64,000 nucleotides of DNA from Bradyrhizobium frederickii (GTDB lineage Bacteria > Pseudomonadota > Alphaproteobacteria > Rhizobiales > Xanthobacteraceae). The notes beneath the pieces are model-generated. The model searched no databases. It had not been told where the DNA came from and saw nothing but the letters and a program-made list of their open reading frames with translations. Positions within the stretch are counted from its first letter, which is position 1. Each line of letters opens with the position of its first letter. Location of the stretch: assembly GCF_004570865.1 (NCBI RefSeq), contig NZ_SPQS01000024.1, positions 1 to 64,000 on the forward strand, in the 5' to 3' direction. Below are positions 41,279 to 52,066 of this stretch, piece by piece. The translations under genes and the position numbers were made by a program.

Positions 41279-41986
41279 CTATTCCCCGTTCCACCCGCAA
41301 GCCCTCAGCTTCTCATGCATATGCGGCGGTGCCGGCGCCACGACGCGGACCGGCTCCTTGTTCCGGGAGATCGGCACCACGATCTCGCGGGAATGCAGGT
41401 GCAGCTTCGGCTCGCCGAAGCGCGGGCCGTTGCCGTAAATGTTATCGCCGAAGATCGGCCAGCCGGTGGCTGACGAATGCACCCGCAATTGATGGGTCCG
41501 TCCCGTCACCGGTTCCATGGCAAGCCAGGTGAAGCCGTCGCCGCGGCCCATCACCTTCCAATTCGTGACGGCCTTCTGGCCTTCGGGGTCGGGCTTCTGC
41601 CACCAGCCGCGCTCGGCGTTGAGCCGTCCCAGGGCTAAGTCGATGGTGCCTTCGTCTTCAGTGGGGCCGCCCTCAACCACGGTCCAGTAGGTCTTGCCGA
41701 TCTTGCCGTGCTTGAACAATAGGCCGAGCGAGGCGGTCGCCTTGCGATGGCGGCCGAGCACGAGGCAGCCGGAGGTGTCCTTGTCCAGCCGGTGGGCCAG
41801 CACCGGCGGCCGCGGCAGGCCGAAGCGCAGCGCGTCGAAGGAATCCTCCAGATTGGGACCGCCCTTGGGGCCGCGATGCACCGGCAGGCCGGCCGGCTTG
41901 TCGATGACCAGCATCAGGCCGTCGCGATGGAGCACGCGGGCCAGGATCTCGTCGGCCGTCAATTGGGGAACATCGAGCAATTGCAA
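41279..41986 (-). CDS. RluA-family RNA pseudouridine synthase
   Basis: The 235-residue protein has the catalytic block LAHRLDKDTSGCLVLGRHRK with the active Asp, the N-terminal LMLVIDKPAGLPVHRG and VTGRTHQLRVHSSATGWPIF. There is no S4 domain, so it resembles RluA/TruC-type enzymes that modify rRNA or tRNA; the target is unknown. The start is TTG at 41986, since the only later Met would remove part of the conserved domain. It is divergent from ftsY with 54 bases between starts. Confidence 0.9.
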   Translation of the reverse strand: MQLLDVPQLTADEILARVLHRDGLMLVIDKPAGLPVHRGPKGGPNLEDSFDALRFGLPRPPVLAHRLDKDTSGCLVLGRHRKATASLGLLFKHGKIGKTYWTVVEGGPTEDEGTIDLALGRLNAERGWWQKPDPEGQKAVTNWKVMGRGDGFTWLAMEPVTGRTHQLRVHSSATGWPIFGDNIYGNGPRFGEPKLHLHSREIVVPISRNKEPVRVVAPAPPHMHEKLRACGWNGE

Positions 41987-42040
41987 GACTTTCGGTCAAG
42001 ACTTTCGTTTATGGGCCGGAACGGCTAACACACCCCCGCC

Positions 42041-42988
42041 ATGAACGATACCACGTCAGATCCCCCCAAGCTGAGCTGGTGGCGCCGCCTGTCCAACGGG
42101 CTGAAGCGCACCTCGTCCTCGCTCGGGACCGCGGTCGCCGACCTCGTCACCAAGCGCAAGCTCGACCGCGCCATGCTCGACGACATCGAGGACGTGCTGC
42201 TGCGCGCCGATCTCGGCACCTCCGTCGCGGTCCGGATCGCGGACGCGGTCGGCACCGGCCGCTACGACAAGGCGATCTCGGCCGACGAGGTCAAGGACGT
42301 CGTCGCCACCGAGGTCGAGAAGGTGCTGGCGCCGGTGGCGAAGCCGCTCGAGATCGATGCGGCCAAAAAGCCGTTCGTCATCCTCGTGGTCGGCGTCAAC
42401 GGCTCCGGCAAGACCACCACGATCGGCAAGCTCTCGCAAAAATTCGCATCCGAAGGCCGCAAGGTGATGCTGGCCGCCGGCGACACCTTTCGCGCAGCAG
42501 CGATCGAGCAGCTCAAGGTGTGGGGCGAGCGGACCAAGACGCCCGTCATCGCGGGCGCGCAAGGCTCGGACTCCGCAAGCCTTGCCTTCAATGCGCTCAC
42601 CGCGGCCAAGGAGCAGAACGTCGACGTGCTGCTGATCGACACCGCCGGCCGTCTGCAAAACAAGGCCGAGCTGATGAACGAGCTCGAAAAGGTCGTGCGC
42701 GTGATCCGCAAGGTGGATGCGACCGCGCCGCATGCGGTGCTGCTGGTGCTGGACGCCACCGTCGGCCAGAACGCGCTGTCGCAGGTCGAGGCCTTCCATC
42801 GCACCGCCGGGGTCACCGGCCTCGTGATGACCAAGCTCGACGGCACCGCGCGCGGCGGCATTCTGGTGGCGCTGGCCGAGAAGTTCAAGCTGCCGGTGCA
42901 TTTCATCGGCGTCGGCGAAGGCGTCGACGATCTCGCGCCGTTCACCGCGCGCGACTTCGCCCGCGCCATCGCCGGAATCGAATCGTAG
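42041..42988 (+). CDS. ftsY: SRP receptor FtsY
   Basis: FtsY receives Ffh-ribosome complexes at the membrane. The 315-residue protein has a short N domain and the GTPase motifs VVGVNGSGKTTTIGKLSQKF, LLIDTAGRLQNKAELM and MTKLDGTARGGILVALAEKF. The acidic A domain found in E. coli is missing, giving a short alphaproteobacterial form. It is followed by repeat B3 and the YciB-type gene. Confidence 0.97.
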   Translation: MNDTTSDPPKLSWWRRLSNGLKRTSSSLGTAVADLVTKRKLDRAMLDDIEDVLLRADLGTSVAVRIADAVGTGRYDKAISADEVKDVVATEVEKVLAPVAKPLEIDAAKKPFVILVVGVNGSGKTTTIGKLSQKFASEGRKVMLAAGDTFRAAAIEQLKVWGERTKTPVIAGAQGSDSASLAFNALTAAKEQNVDVLLIDTAGRLQNKAELMNELEKVVRVIRKVDATAPHAVLLVLDATVGQNALSQVEAFHRTAGVTGLVMTKLDGTARGGILVALAEKFKLPVHFIGVGEGVDDLAPFTARDFARAIAGIES

Positions 42989-42995
42989 GTTTCCT

Positions 42996-43098
42996 CGTCA
43001 TGCCCCGCGAAGGCGGGGCATCCAGTACGCCGGAGCTTCTCGGTTCGGCCGCGCTGGCTCTGGAATACTGGATCCCCCGCCTTTCGCGGGGGATGACA
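42996..43098. repeat. Intergenic paired-palindrome repeat, family B copy 3
   Basis: GTCATGCCCCGCGAAGGCGG and GGCATCCAGTACGCCGGAGC at the left; TCTGGAATACTGGATCCCCC and GCCTTTCGCGGGGGATGAC at the right. It fills the gap between ftsY and the septation gene on the same strand, ending 17 bases before the latter. Confidence 0.87.
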
Positions 43099-43115
43099 GC
43101 AAAGAAGGTCAGGTA

Positions 43116-43718
43116 ATGGACAAGACCCAGCCGCATCCGCTGTTCAAGCTCGCGACCGAGCTCGGTCCGCTGCTCGTGTTCTTCTTCGTCAACGCGAAGT
43201 TCAACCTGTTCGCCGCCACCGGCGCCTTCATGGTCGCGATCGTGGCGGCAATGATCGCGTCCTACGTGGTGACGCGTCACATCCCGGTCATGGCGATCGT
43301 GACGGGCGTGATCGTGCTGGTGTTCGGCACGCTGACCCTGGTGCTGCACGACGAGACCTTCATCAAGCTCAAGCCGACCATCATCTACGGCCTGTTCGCC
43401 GCGATCCTCGGCGGCGGCCTGTTGTTCGGCCGTTCCTTCATCGCCGTGATGTTCGACCAGGTGTTCAACCTGACGCCGCAGGGCTGGCGCATCCTCACGC
43501 TGCGCTGGGCGCTGTTCTTCGCCGGCATGGCGGCGCTGAACGAGATCATCTGGCGCACGCAAAGCACGGACTTCTGGGTGAACTTCAAGGTGTTCGGCGT
43601 CACCCCGCTGACCATGATCTTCGCCATCGCCCAGATGCCGCTGACCAAGCGCTACCACCTCGCGCCGGTGTCGCTGGAGAGGAGCGAGGCCGAGGCGGGG
43701 GATGTGAGCAAGGGGTAG
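43116..43718 (+). CDS. Inner membrane-spanning septation protein (YciB/IspZ)
   Basis: The 200-residue protein has five to six membrane helices and the family opening HPLFKLATELGPLLVFFFVN, with later DETFIKLKPTIIYGLFAAIL and LNEIIWRTQSTDFWVNFKVF. YciB proteins influence cell division and envelope synthesis; ispA/ispZ mutants in Shigella are septation-defective. It lies in the conserved dapF-mtaB-ftsY-yciB-ccm neighbourhood. Confidence 0.93.
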   Translation: MDKTQPHPLFKLATELGPLLVFFFVNAKFNLFAATGAFMVAIVAAMIASYVVTRHIPVMAIVTGVIVLVFGTLTLVLHDETFIKLKPTIIYGLFAAILGGGLLFGRSFIAVMFDQVFNLTPQGWRILTLRWALFFAGMAALNEIIWRTQSTDFWVNFKVFGVTPLTMIFAIAQMPLTKRYHLAPVSLERSEAEAGDVSKG

Positions 43719-43744
43719 AGCGAAACGTCGACCCACATACCGCT

Positions 43745-43845
43745 GTCATTCCCCGCGAAAGCGGGGAATCCAGTACGCCGCGGCTTCTCCGTATACGTCT
43801 GACGTCTCTGGAATGCTGGATCGCCCGATCAAGTCGGGCGATGAC
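43745..43845. repeat. Intergenic paired-palindrome repeat, family B copy 4
   Basis: GTCATTCCCCGCGAAAGCGG with GGAATCCAGTACGCCGCGGC at the left; TCTGGAATGCTGGATCGCCC and GATCAAGTCGGGCGATGAC at the right. It separates the convergent yciB-type and ccmG genes. Confidence 0.87.
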
Positions 43846-43873
43846 AGTCGGGTATGTCGCACGAGCGCGGCGA

Positions 43874-44470
43874 TCAGCTCCCCGCCGCCTTCAACGCCTT
43901 CTCCATCTGCGGCAGCAACACCTTCTGCAGATTGTCCGGCGTGATCGGGCCGACCAGCTTGTAGAGAATCGTGCCCTCGCGGCCGACGACGAATGTTTCC
44001 GGCACGCCATAGACGCCCCATTCGATCGAAGCGCGGCCGTTGGCGTCGACGCCGACGCGGCTGAACGGGTTGCCGTAGCGCCCCAGGAAGCGCCGCGCAT
44101 TGTCGGATGCGTCCTTGTAATTGATGCCGACCAGCTGGAAGCGCTTGTCTTTTGCCAGCTCGGTCAGCAGCGGCGCCTCGTCGTGGCACGGCACGCACCA
44201 GGACGCCCAGACATTGACAAGACTGACCTTGCCCTTGAACGCGGCGGGATCGAGGCCGGGCACCTGGGCGCCGTTGTCCTGCAATCCCTCCAGCGGCGGC
44301 AGCGCGGTCTGCGGCGCGGGACGGCCGATCAGCGCCGAGGGAATCCGCGAGGGATCGCCGCTGCCGAGCCGGAACCAGAACAACAGCGCAAGTGCGATGA
44401 AGGCGATCAGCGGCAGCACCATCAGGAAGGTGCGGCGCTGCGGCGCTGCGGCGGCGGGTTGATCGCTCAT
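43874..44470 (-). CDS. ccmG: Cytochrome c biogenesis thiol:disulfide oxidoreductase CcmG/DsbE (CycY)
   Basis: CcmG keeps apocytochrome c cysteines reduced for haem attachment. The 198-residue protein has one N-terminal membrane anchor (TFLMVLPLIAFIALALLFWF) and a periplasmic thioredoxin domain with WASWCVPCHDEAPLL, a WCVPC active site, followed by YGVPETFVVGREGTI. It overlaps ccmD by four bases (ATGA) and is the last gene of ccmABCDG on this strand; in B. japonicum the equivalent is called cycY. Confidence 0.96.
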   Translation of the reverse strand: MSDQPAAAAPQRRTFLMVLPLIAFIALALLFWFRLGSGDPSRIPSALIGRPAPQTALPPLEGLQDNGAQVPGLDPAAFKGKVSLVNVWASWCVPCHDEAPLLTELAKDKRFQLVGINYKDASDNARRFLGRYGNPFSRVGVDANGRASIEWGVYGVPETFVVGREGTILYKLVGPITPDNLQKVLLPQMEKALKAAGS

Positions 44471-44652
44471 CGCAGCTCCGTCGCGCTACGGCCGGACCGG
44501 CGCGTGATGCCGCGCTCCTCCAGCTCGCGCAGCCGCTGCGTCTGGTTGCGATAGTCGAGCGCGATCCAGCCGATCAGGATCGCGACCACGAGGGCCGCCG
44601 CCGCATAGGACGTCACGATGAAGGATGCATAGGGACCAAGCGACATGATCAT
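44467..44652 (-). CDS. ccmD: Haem exporter protein CcmD
   Basis: A 61-residue protein, MIMSLGPYASFIVTSYAAAA, then LVVAILIGWIALDYRNQTQR and a basic end LRELEERGITRRSGR. One membrane helix followed by a charged cytoplasmic tail is the CcmD pattern, and the LGPYASFIVTSY opening is typical. CcmD helps release holo-CcmE from CcmABC. The start at 44652 overlaps the ccmC stop as ATGA; an internal ATG at 44646 is an alternative. Confidence 0.92.
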   Translation of the reverse strand: MIMSLGPYASFIVTSYAAAALVVAILIGWIALDYRNQTQRLRELEERGITRRSGRSATELR

Positions 44653-45440
44653 GCGGCTCCAACTTCGTTCGACGCGTTTTGTCCGCGCGAGCCGGTGCCC
44701 ATCTCGCTCGAAAACGCGACGCGGCTCGCCTGCATCATCTGCAGGGAGCGGACCCGGCGGCGCAGAATCTCGTTGCGCATCGCCGCCAGATGCAGCGTGA
44801 CGAACAGCAGCGTGAAGGCGATCGCCATCACCAGGAGCGGAATCAGGAACGATTTGTCGAGGGCCGATCCGCCCATGCGCATCACCGAGGCCGGCTGGTG
44901 CAGCGTGTTCCACCAGTCGACGGAGAATTTGATGATCGGCAAATTCAGCGCGCCGACCAGGGTCAGCACCGCGGCCGCGCGTGCCGCGCGCGAGGGATCG
45001 TCGACCGCGCGCCACAGCGCCATCAGGCCGAGATACATCAGGAACAGGATCAGCACCGAGGTTAGCCGCGCATCCCATTCCCAATAGGTGCCCCACATCG
45101 GCCGGCCCCACAGCGAGCCGGTGAGCAGCGCCAGGAAGGTGAAGGCGGCGCCGATCGGCGCGGCCGCCTTGGCGGCGACGTCGGCGAGCGGATGCCGCCA
45201 TACCAGCGTGCCCAGCGAAGCGATGCTCATCACGCCCCAGACGAACATCGACAGCCAGGCATTGGGCACGTGGATGAACATGATCTTCACCGTCGCGCCC
45301 TGCTGGTAGTCGTCGGGCGCGAGCGCGGCCTGATAGAGACCGATCGCGAGCAGGACGACGGTCGCGGCCGCGAGCCACGGCAGGACCCGCGCTGTCAGCG
45401 CGAGGAACCGCGTGGGGTTGGCGAGGTCGATCAGTGTCAT
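44649..45440 (-). CDS. ccmC: Haem exporter permease CcmC
   Basis: CcmC is the haem-handling membrane subunit that loads haem onto CcmE. The 263-residue protein has six membrane helices and the tryptophan-rich haem motif WGRPMWGTYWEWDARLTSVL, with flanking conserved His residues (MFIHVPNAWLSMFVW before it and WWNTLHQPAS after it). Length is standard. It lies between ccmB (91 bases) and ccmD (overlap). Confidence 0.96.
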   Translation of the reverse strand: MTLIDLANPTRFLALTARVLPWLAAATVVLLAIGLYQAALAPDDYQQGATVKIMFIHVPNAWLSMFVWGVMSIASLGTLVWRHPLADVAAKAAAPIGAAFTFLALLTGSLWGRPMWGTYWEWDARLTSVLILFLMYLGLMALWRAVDDPSRAARAAAVLTLVGALNLPIIKFSVDWWNTLHQPASVMRMGGSALDKSFLIPLLVMAIAFTLLFVTLHLAAMRNEILRRRVRSLQMMQASRVAFSSEMGTGSRGQNASNEVGAA

Positions 45441-45531
45441 GGTACCCTGATAATCATCGGTGGCCGCTCAGGCAATCAGCACGAAAGCGAGGGGCGAAAG
45501 TTGATCGGGGTCAAGGCCGGTCGAGCGCATC

Positions 45532-46200
45532 TCAATCGAGCCCGTGCCGCAGGCTCGCTGCGGCTGCGAAGGGGCCGATCACGAGGCTGACCAGCGACAG
45601 CGCGCACAGGATCGAGAACGGCGCGCCGAACGTCATCGGACCGACGATCACGGCCTGCGAGGCCGCCACGCCGAAAATCAGCACCGGGATCGACAGCGGC
45701 AGCACCAGCACCGCCATCAGCAGGCCGCCGCGGTGCAGCGTCACCGCCAGCGCCGCGCCGATCATGCCGGTGAACGTCAGCGCCGGGGTGCCCGCCAGCA
45801 GCGTCAGCGCCACCGCCCCGGTCGCGACCATGTCGAGGTTGAGCAGGAGGCCGAGCACGGGGGTTGCGACAATCAGCGGCAGGCCCGCCGCCAGCCAATG
45901 CGCCAGCGCCTTGGCGGCACAGGCGAGTTCCAGCGGCGTCCGGCTCATCGTGATCAGGTCGAGCGAGCCGTCCTCGTGGTCGGCCATGAACAGCCGGTCC
46001 AGGGTCAGCAGGCTCGCCAGCAGCGCGCCGAGCCAGAGGATCGCCGGCCCCAGCCGCGACAGCAGCGCCAGATCCGGCCCGACCGCGAACGGCATCAGCA
46101 CCACCACGGTCAGGAAGAACAGCACCCCGATCAGTGCCCCGCCGCCGACGCGGAGCGCGATCCGGATGTCCCGGCGAATGAGGGCGGACAGGGCGGTCAT
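45532..46200 (-). CDS. ccmB: Haem exporter permease CcmB
   Basis: CcmB is the six-helix partner of the ATPase CcmA. The 222-residue protein begins MTALSALIRRDIRIALRVGG, the usual CcmB opening, and has FMADHEDGSLDLITMSRTPL and VATGAVALTLLAGTPALTFT. It is separated from ccmA by 208 bases that hold a family E repeat, an unusual gap inside this operon. Confidence 0.95.
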   Translation of the reverse strand: MTALSALIRRDIRIALRVGGGALIGVLFFLTVVVLMPFAVGPDLALLSRLGPAILWLGALLASLLTLDRLFMADHEDGSLDLITMSRTPLELACAAKALAHWLAAGLPLIVATPVLGLLLNLDMVATGAVALTLLAGTPALTFTGMIGAALAVTLHRGGLLMAVLVLPLSIPVLIFGVAASQAVIVGPMTFGAPFSILCALSLVSLVIGPFAAAASLRHGLD

Positions 46201-46230
46201 GGGGTGGCTCCGGCGCGCCCCAGGGGCGGT

Positions 46231-46352
46231 GCGCTCCCTCCCCCGCTTGCGGGGGAGGGCCGGGGAGAGGGTGTCTCGACAACGAAGGCTCCCCCAGAGG
46301 AGAGAACCCTCACCCGGCGCTCCGCGCCGGCCTCTCCCGCAAGCGGGAGAGG
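46231..46352. repeat. Intergenic paired-palindrome repeat, family E copy 4, inside the ccm operon
   Basis: CTCCCTCCCCCGCTTGCGGG and GGAGGGCCGGGGAGAGGGTGT on the left; CTCACCCGGCGCTCCGCGCC and CCTCTCCCGCAAGCGGGAGAGG on the right. The order of internal blocks is inverted relative to copies 1 and 2. It lies between ccmA and ccmB, which are otherwise adjacent or overlapping in most genomes. Confidence 0.87.
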
Positions 46353-46408
46353 CGAAGGAACGGAGCGGCCGGTGCCCAGCCGCTCGGAAAGCTGAGGGTC
46401 GGTCGAAT

Positions 46409-47011
46409 TCACGCCACGCCCCCGATCCGCAGCTCCCGCGATTCGATCCCGAGCGGGGCGTGGGTCGCTGCGACGATGAGGCCGCCGCGCGACAGGTGCT
46501 CGCGCATCAGGCCGCCGAACATGTCCTGGCCGGCAACGTCCAGCGCATTGGTGGGCTCGTCCAGCAGCCAGACCGGGCGGCGGACGGTCAGCAGGCGCGC
46601 CAGCGACAGCCGGCGGCGCTGGCCCGCGGAGAGGAAGCCCGCAGGCAGATGGGTGGCATGGTCGAGCCCGACGGTGGCGAGGGTCGCGGCGGCGTCGCCG
46701 CGCTCACCGCCCAGGAAATCAGCCCAAAAGCTCAGATTTTCAGCGACGCTGAGGGCCGGCTTCAGGGCATCGCGGTGGCCGAGATAATGGCACTGCTCGG
46801 GCAGCGTCAGCTCGGCATCGCCGCCCGCGAGCGCGATCTGGCCGCCCGCCGGCACCAGCAGGCCCGCGATCAGCCGCAGCAGCGAGGTCTTGCCCGAGCC
46901 GTTGCGGCCGACGACCGCCACGGCCTCGCCAGAGACCGCGGCGAAATCGAGCCCGGCAAACACCTGGCGGCCGCCCCGCACGCAGGCGACTCCGTGTCCG
47001 GAGAGCCGCAT
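46409..47011 (-). CDS. ccmA: Haem exporter ATP-binding protein CcmA
   Basis: CcmA is the ABC ATPase of the cytochrome c haem-release complex. From the ATG at 47011 (GAGG just upstream) it is 200 residues, the normal size, with Walker A GRNGSGKTSLLRLIAGLL, signature LSAGQRRRLSLARLLTV and Walker B VWLLDEPTNALD. A TTG at 47035 would add eight residues. It is first in the operon and faces acnA, 239 bases away. Confidence 0.96.
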   Translation of the reverse strand: MRLSGHGVACVRGGRQVFAGLDFAAVSGEAVAVVGRNGSGKTSLLRLIAGLLVPAGGQIALAGGDAELTLPEQCHYLGHRDALKPALSVAENLSFWADFLGGERGDAAATLATVGLDHATHLPAGFLSAGQRRRLSLARLLTVRRPVWLLDEPTNALDVAGQDMFGGLMREHLSRGGLIVAATHAPLGIESRELRIGGVA

Positions 47012-47207
47012 CTCGCCTCGTTTCAGTTCAGTCAAAGCCGGGCCTCAGGAAAACTTGGGGTAGCGCATGGGAATTTTTGGCTCGCGATTGCTGCGGCACG
47101 ATTGTGGCTGTGGCGGCGCGGTTAGAAAGCTTCTATAAGCCCGGAACTACTTGATGCAGCAACTCAACCTGCCCCTGCAAGCGGCCCAGCCTGATACGCT
47201 GACGGTG

Positions 47208-47233
47208 TTAAGATACCCTGCCGGGTATAGCTA
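47208..47233. promoter_or_regulatory. Palindrome just upstream of acnA
   Basis: A perfect ATACCC/GGGTAT palindrome (four-base loop) is extended on both sides by TTAAG and AGCTAA into a nearly symmetric 26-base element. It ends 17 bases before the acnA ATG, so it is either an operator overlapping the start of the transcript or an RNA hairpin next to the ribosome binding site. Confidence 0.5.
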
Positions 47234-47250
47234 ACAATTGGGATTCCTAC

Positions 47251-49971
<2,721 letters not shown>

Positions 49972-50020
49972 GCGCGGATTTGTGAACGATGGCTCACTGC
50001 GAAGTGAGTAGAAGACTGAA

Positions 50021-50050
50021 CGAAGGCGGCCTATCACAAGGCCGCCTTCG
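50021..50050 (+). terminator. Stem-loop after acnA
   Basis: CGAAGGCGGCC and GGCCGCCTTCG form a perfect 11-base stem around an eight-base loop, 50 bases after the acnA stop. The T-run is absent (CGCGTTTGCGG follows), so it may be a 3'-stabilising structure or a weak terminator. Confidence 0.6.
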
Positions 50051-50206
50051 CGCGTTTGCGGCATGCTCTAGATGGGCCCGCCCGGCGGAAAACCTCCCTT
50101 TGGACGGTTCGCCCGGACGGTCGGGTGTGCTGCGCCCCGTAAGACTACGGTGACCATCCGGCGATAAGATCTCCCTTCCCACGAGCAATGGTGTGCGGCG
50201 TTCGAC

Positions 50207-50983
50207 ATGACAACAATGACGGCTTCTCATCTGGTTTCACGTTGGTCCGGTGCTCTCTGGTCGGGCGCTCTCGGCATCTGTGCGATCGCCGCCGTCATCC
50301 GTCCTGCCGAAGCCGAGCCCCGCGCCGTTGTCGAATTGTTTACCTCGCAGGGCTGCTCGTCCTGCCCGCCCGCCGACCAGATCATCGGCGATCTGTCGAA
50401 AGATCCGTCGATCATCGCGCTGAGCATGCCGATCGATTATTGGGACTATCTCGGCTGGAAGGACACGCTGGCGGATTCGCGTTTCTCTGCGCGGCAGCGC
50501 GCCTATTCGAAGATGCGCGGCGACCGCGAGGTTTACACCCCGCAGGTCGTGGTCAACGGCTCCACCCATGTCGTCGGCAGCGATCGTGCCGGCATCGAGA
50601 ATGCGATCGGCAAGACCGACAAGGGTACGGGCGTGATGAGCGTGCCGGTGACGATGTCGCTCGCGGGCAAGCAGATCAACGTGTCGGTCGCCGCGAGCAA
50701 CGAGCCGGCCGTCTCGCATGGCGAGGTCTGGATCTGCTCGATCGCCAAGTCGGTGCCGATCGCGATCACCCGCGGCGAGAATCGCGGGCAGCAGGTCACC
50801 TATCACAACGTGGTGCGCAACCTGCTCAAGGTCGGTGACTGGACCGGGCGTCCGGAAAGCTGGACGGTGCCGATCGAGAACCTCACGCGCGATGGCGTCG
50901 ACGGCGCGGTGGTCTACGTCCAGGACGGCAGCCGCGAACGACCGGGCCCGATGCTCGGCGCGGCGTACACCTCGCTGCATTGA
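50207..50983 (+). CDS. Exported DUF1223 protein with thioredoxin-like CxxC
   Basis: The 258-residue protein has an N-terminal signal (WSGALGICAIAAVIRPAEAE) and the family block VVELFTSQGCSSCPPADQII, where CSSC occupies the position of a thioredoxin-fold active site. Later RQRAYSKMRGDREVYTPQVV and VVNGSTHVVGSDRAGIENAI are typical of DUF1223. It is probably periplasmic. A redox role is suggested by the fold but is not established for the family. Confidence 0.9.
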   Translation: MTTMTASHLVSRWSGALWSGALGICAIAAVIRPAEAEPRAVVELFTSQGCSSCPPADQIIGDLSKDPSIIALSMPIDYWDYLGWKDTLADSRFSARQRAYSKMRGDREVYTPQVVVNGSTHVVGSDRAGIENAIGKTDKGTGVMSVPVTMSLAGKQINVSVAASNEPAVSHGEVWICSIAKSVPIAITRGENRGQQVTYHNVVRNLLKVGDWTGRPESWTVPIENLTRDGVDGAVVYVQDGSRERPGPMLGAAYTSLH

Positions 50984-51014
50984 AGACGCAGAGGTCTCAA
51001 GACAATCAGCCTCT

Positions 51015-51120
51015 CGTCATTCCGGGGCGCGCCACTTGGCGCGAGCCCGGAATCCATCGATCCACTTGCTGAGACGAGAAATGGATTCCGGGCTCGCACT
51101 TCGTGCGCCCCGGAATGACT
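51015..51120. repeat. Intergenic paired-palindrome repeat, family C copy 3
   Basis: GTCATTCCGGGGCGCGCCAC with GGCGCGAGCCCGGAATCCAT at the left and ATGGATTCCGGGCTCGCACT with TCGTGCGCCCCGGAATGACT at the right. It lies between the DUF1223 gene and the 3' end of the minus-strand RNA candidate. Confidence 0.87.
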
Positions 51121-51147
51121 GAGACACCGGAAACCTCCCGGCCACAA

Positions 51148-51308
51148 ACAAAAAAGGACCAACTTGCGTTGGCCCTCCTTGTCGTGCGTACAGACCCGAT
51201 CCTGTTCGACCCCGGGGGGCTGGGGGCTGAGGAATCCGGAACCGAAAGGACCGGGTCAACGCACGCCCATCTTCTCGCAGTGCAGGGCGGCAGTCGCTAG
51301 GCGGAAAA
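51148..51308 (-). ncRNA. Candidate structured small RNA with intrinsic terminator
   Basis: On the minus strand a nested inverted repeat closes CGTGCGT (51259-51265) with ACGCACG (51183-51189), then GACCCG with CGGGTC, then TCCT/AGGA and TTCG/CGAA, giving a long rod with a C-rich tip. Downstream, a terminator hairpin (51156-51175, GGGCCAAC-type stem, loop GCAA) is followed by a run of six T. A possible -10 (CATAGTAT) lies near 51318-51325, predicting an RNA of about 160 bases. No credible protein frame fits. Size and rod shape recall 6S RNA, but the identity is unproven; the SRP RNA tip motif is absent. Confidence 0.6.
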
Positions 51309-51540
51309 GCGGCGATACTATGATTCCTGCTAACGATCCCGTGACGGTTTGCCGCGACAGAGTTCCACCTTTGCGTGTGCGGGAAATCGCACCCGATTCG
51401 ACCGGTTGAAAGCAGGCACCGAGTTCCATCAAGGGCCCTTGCGGCGAGGAACGGTTGGCGCAATCATGTCCTTGTCATGATCCGGTTCCGGGGACGGTTC
51501 GCGGGACCTGGGGTAAAGTCGTGCGATGAGGAGGCTCTCC

Positions 51541-51909
51541 ATGAGTCTGATGTCGGAGGATGCCGATCCGAGCGAGCAGCGCGCGGCGGCGCGCCCCGCC
51601 GCGAATGCGCAACAGAGCAGGGTGACGTTCAACCGGCTCGAGCTGCACCGTATTCTCAATCTCTATGGGCGCATGGTCGCCGACGGCGAATGGCGCGACT
51701 ACGCCATCGACTTCCTGAAGGACCGCGCCGTTTTCTCGGTCTATCGCCGCGCCTCAGAGGTGCCGATCTATCGCATCGAGAAGGACCCGCGCCTGGCGCG
51801 CAAGCAGGGCATGTACAGCGTGATCTCGGCAACGGGCCTGATCCTGCGCCGCGGCCACGAGCTGGAGCGCGTGCTGCTGGTGATCGATCGGAAGCTGGCG
51901 GTGGTGTAA
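51541..51909 (+). CDS. DUF2794 domain-containing protein
   Basis: The 122-residue cytoplasmic protein starts at the ATG at 51541, six bases after a strong AGGAGG; an ATG at 51526 that overlaps this site is rejected. After a polar N-terminus the domain reads VTFNRLELHRILNLYGRMVA, DGEWRDYAIDFLKDRAVFSV and YRIEKDPRLARKQGMYSVIS. DUF2794 is a small alphaproteobacterial family with no known function. It is transcribed away from the RNA candidate upstream. Confidence 0.9.
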   Translation: MSLMSEDADPSEQRAAARPAANAQQSRVTFNRLELHRILNLYGRMVADGEWRDYAIDFLKDRAVFSVYRRASEVPIYRIEKDPRLARKQGMYSVISATGLILRRGHELERVLLVIDRKLAVV

Positions 51910-51924
51910 CGGCACGAGCAGTGC

Positions 51925-52048
51925 CGTAGGGTGGGCAAAGGCGCATAGCGCCGTGCCCACGTCCTTTTTACGATCGCCGCAAGTCGTGGGCACGCTTCCG
52001 CCTTCGCTCTTCGAGCTACGGCGGACAAGTCGCTTTGCCCACCCTACG
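51925..52048. repeat. Intergenic paired-palindrome repeat, family G copy 2
   Basis: CGTAGGGTGGGCAAAGGCGC with ATAGCGCCGTGCCCACG at the left and CGTGGGCACGCTTCCGCC, GACAAGTCGCTTTGCCCACCCTACG (split) at the right. The ends are the same GTAGGGTGGG module as copy 1. It lies between convergent DUF2794 and GNAT genes. Confidence 0.8.
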
Positions 52049-52066
52049 AGACCTACTTCCTACGAC

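Noticed and set aside
51148..51308. SRP RNA or tmRNA as identity of the small RNA candidate
   Set aside because: The conserved SRP tip (GGAAGGAAGCAGCC type) and any tRNA-like end or tag-peptide frame are missing.
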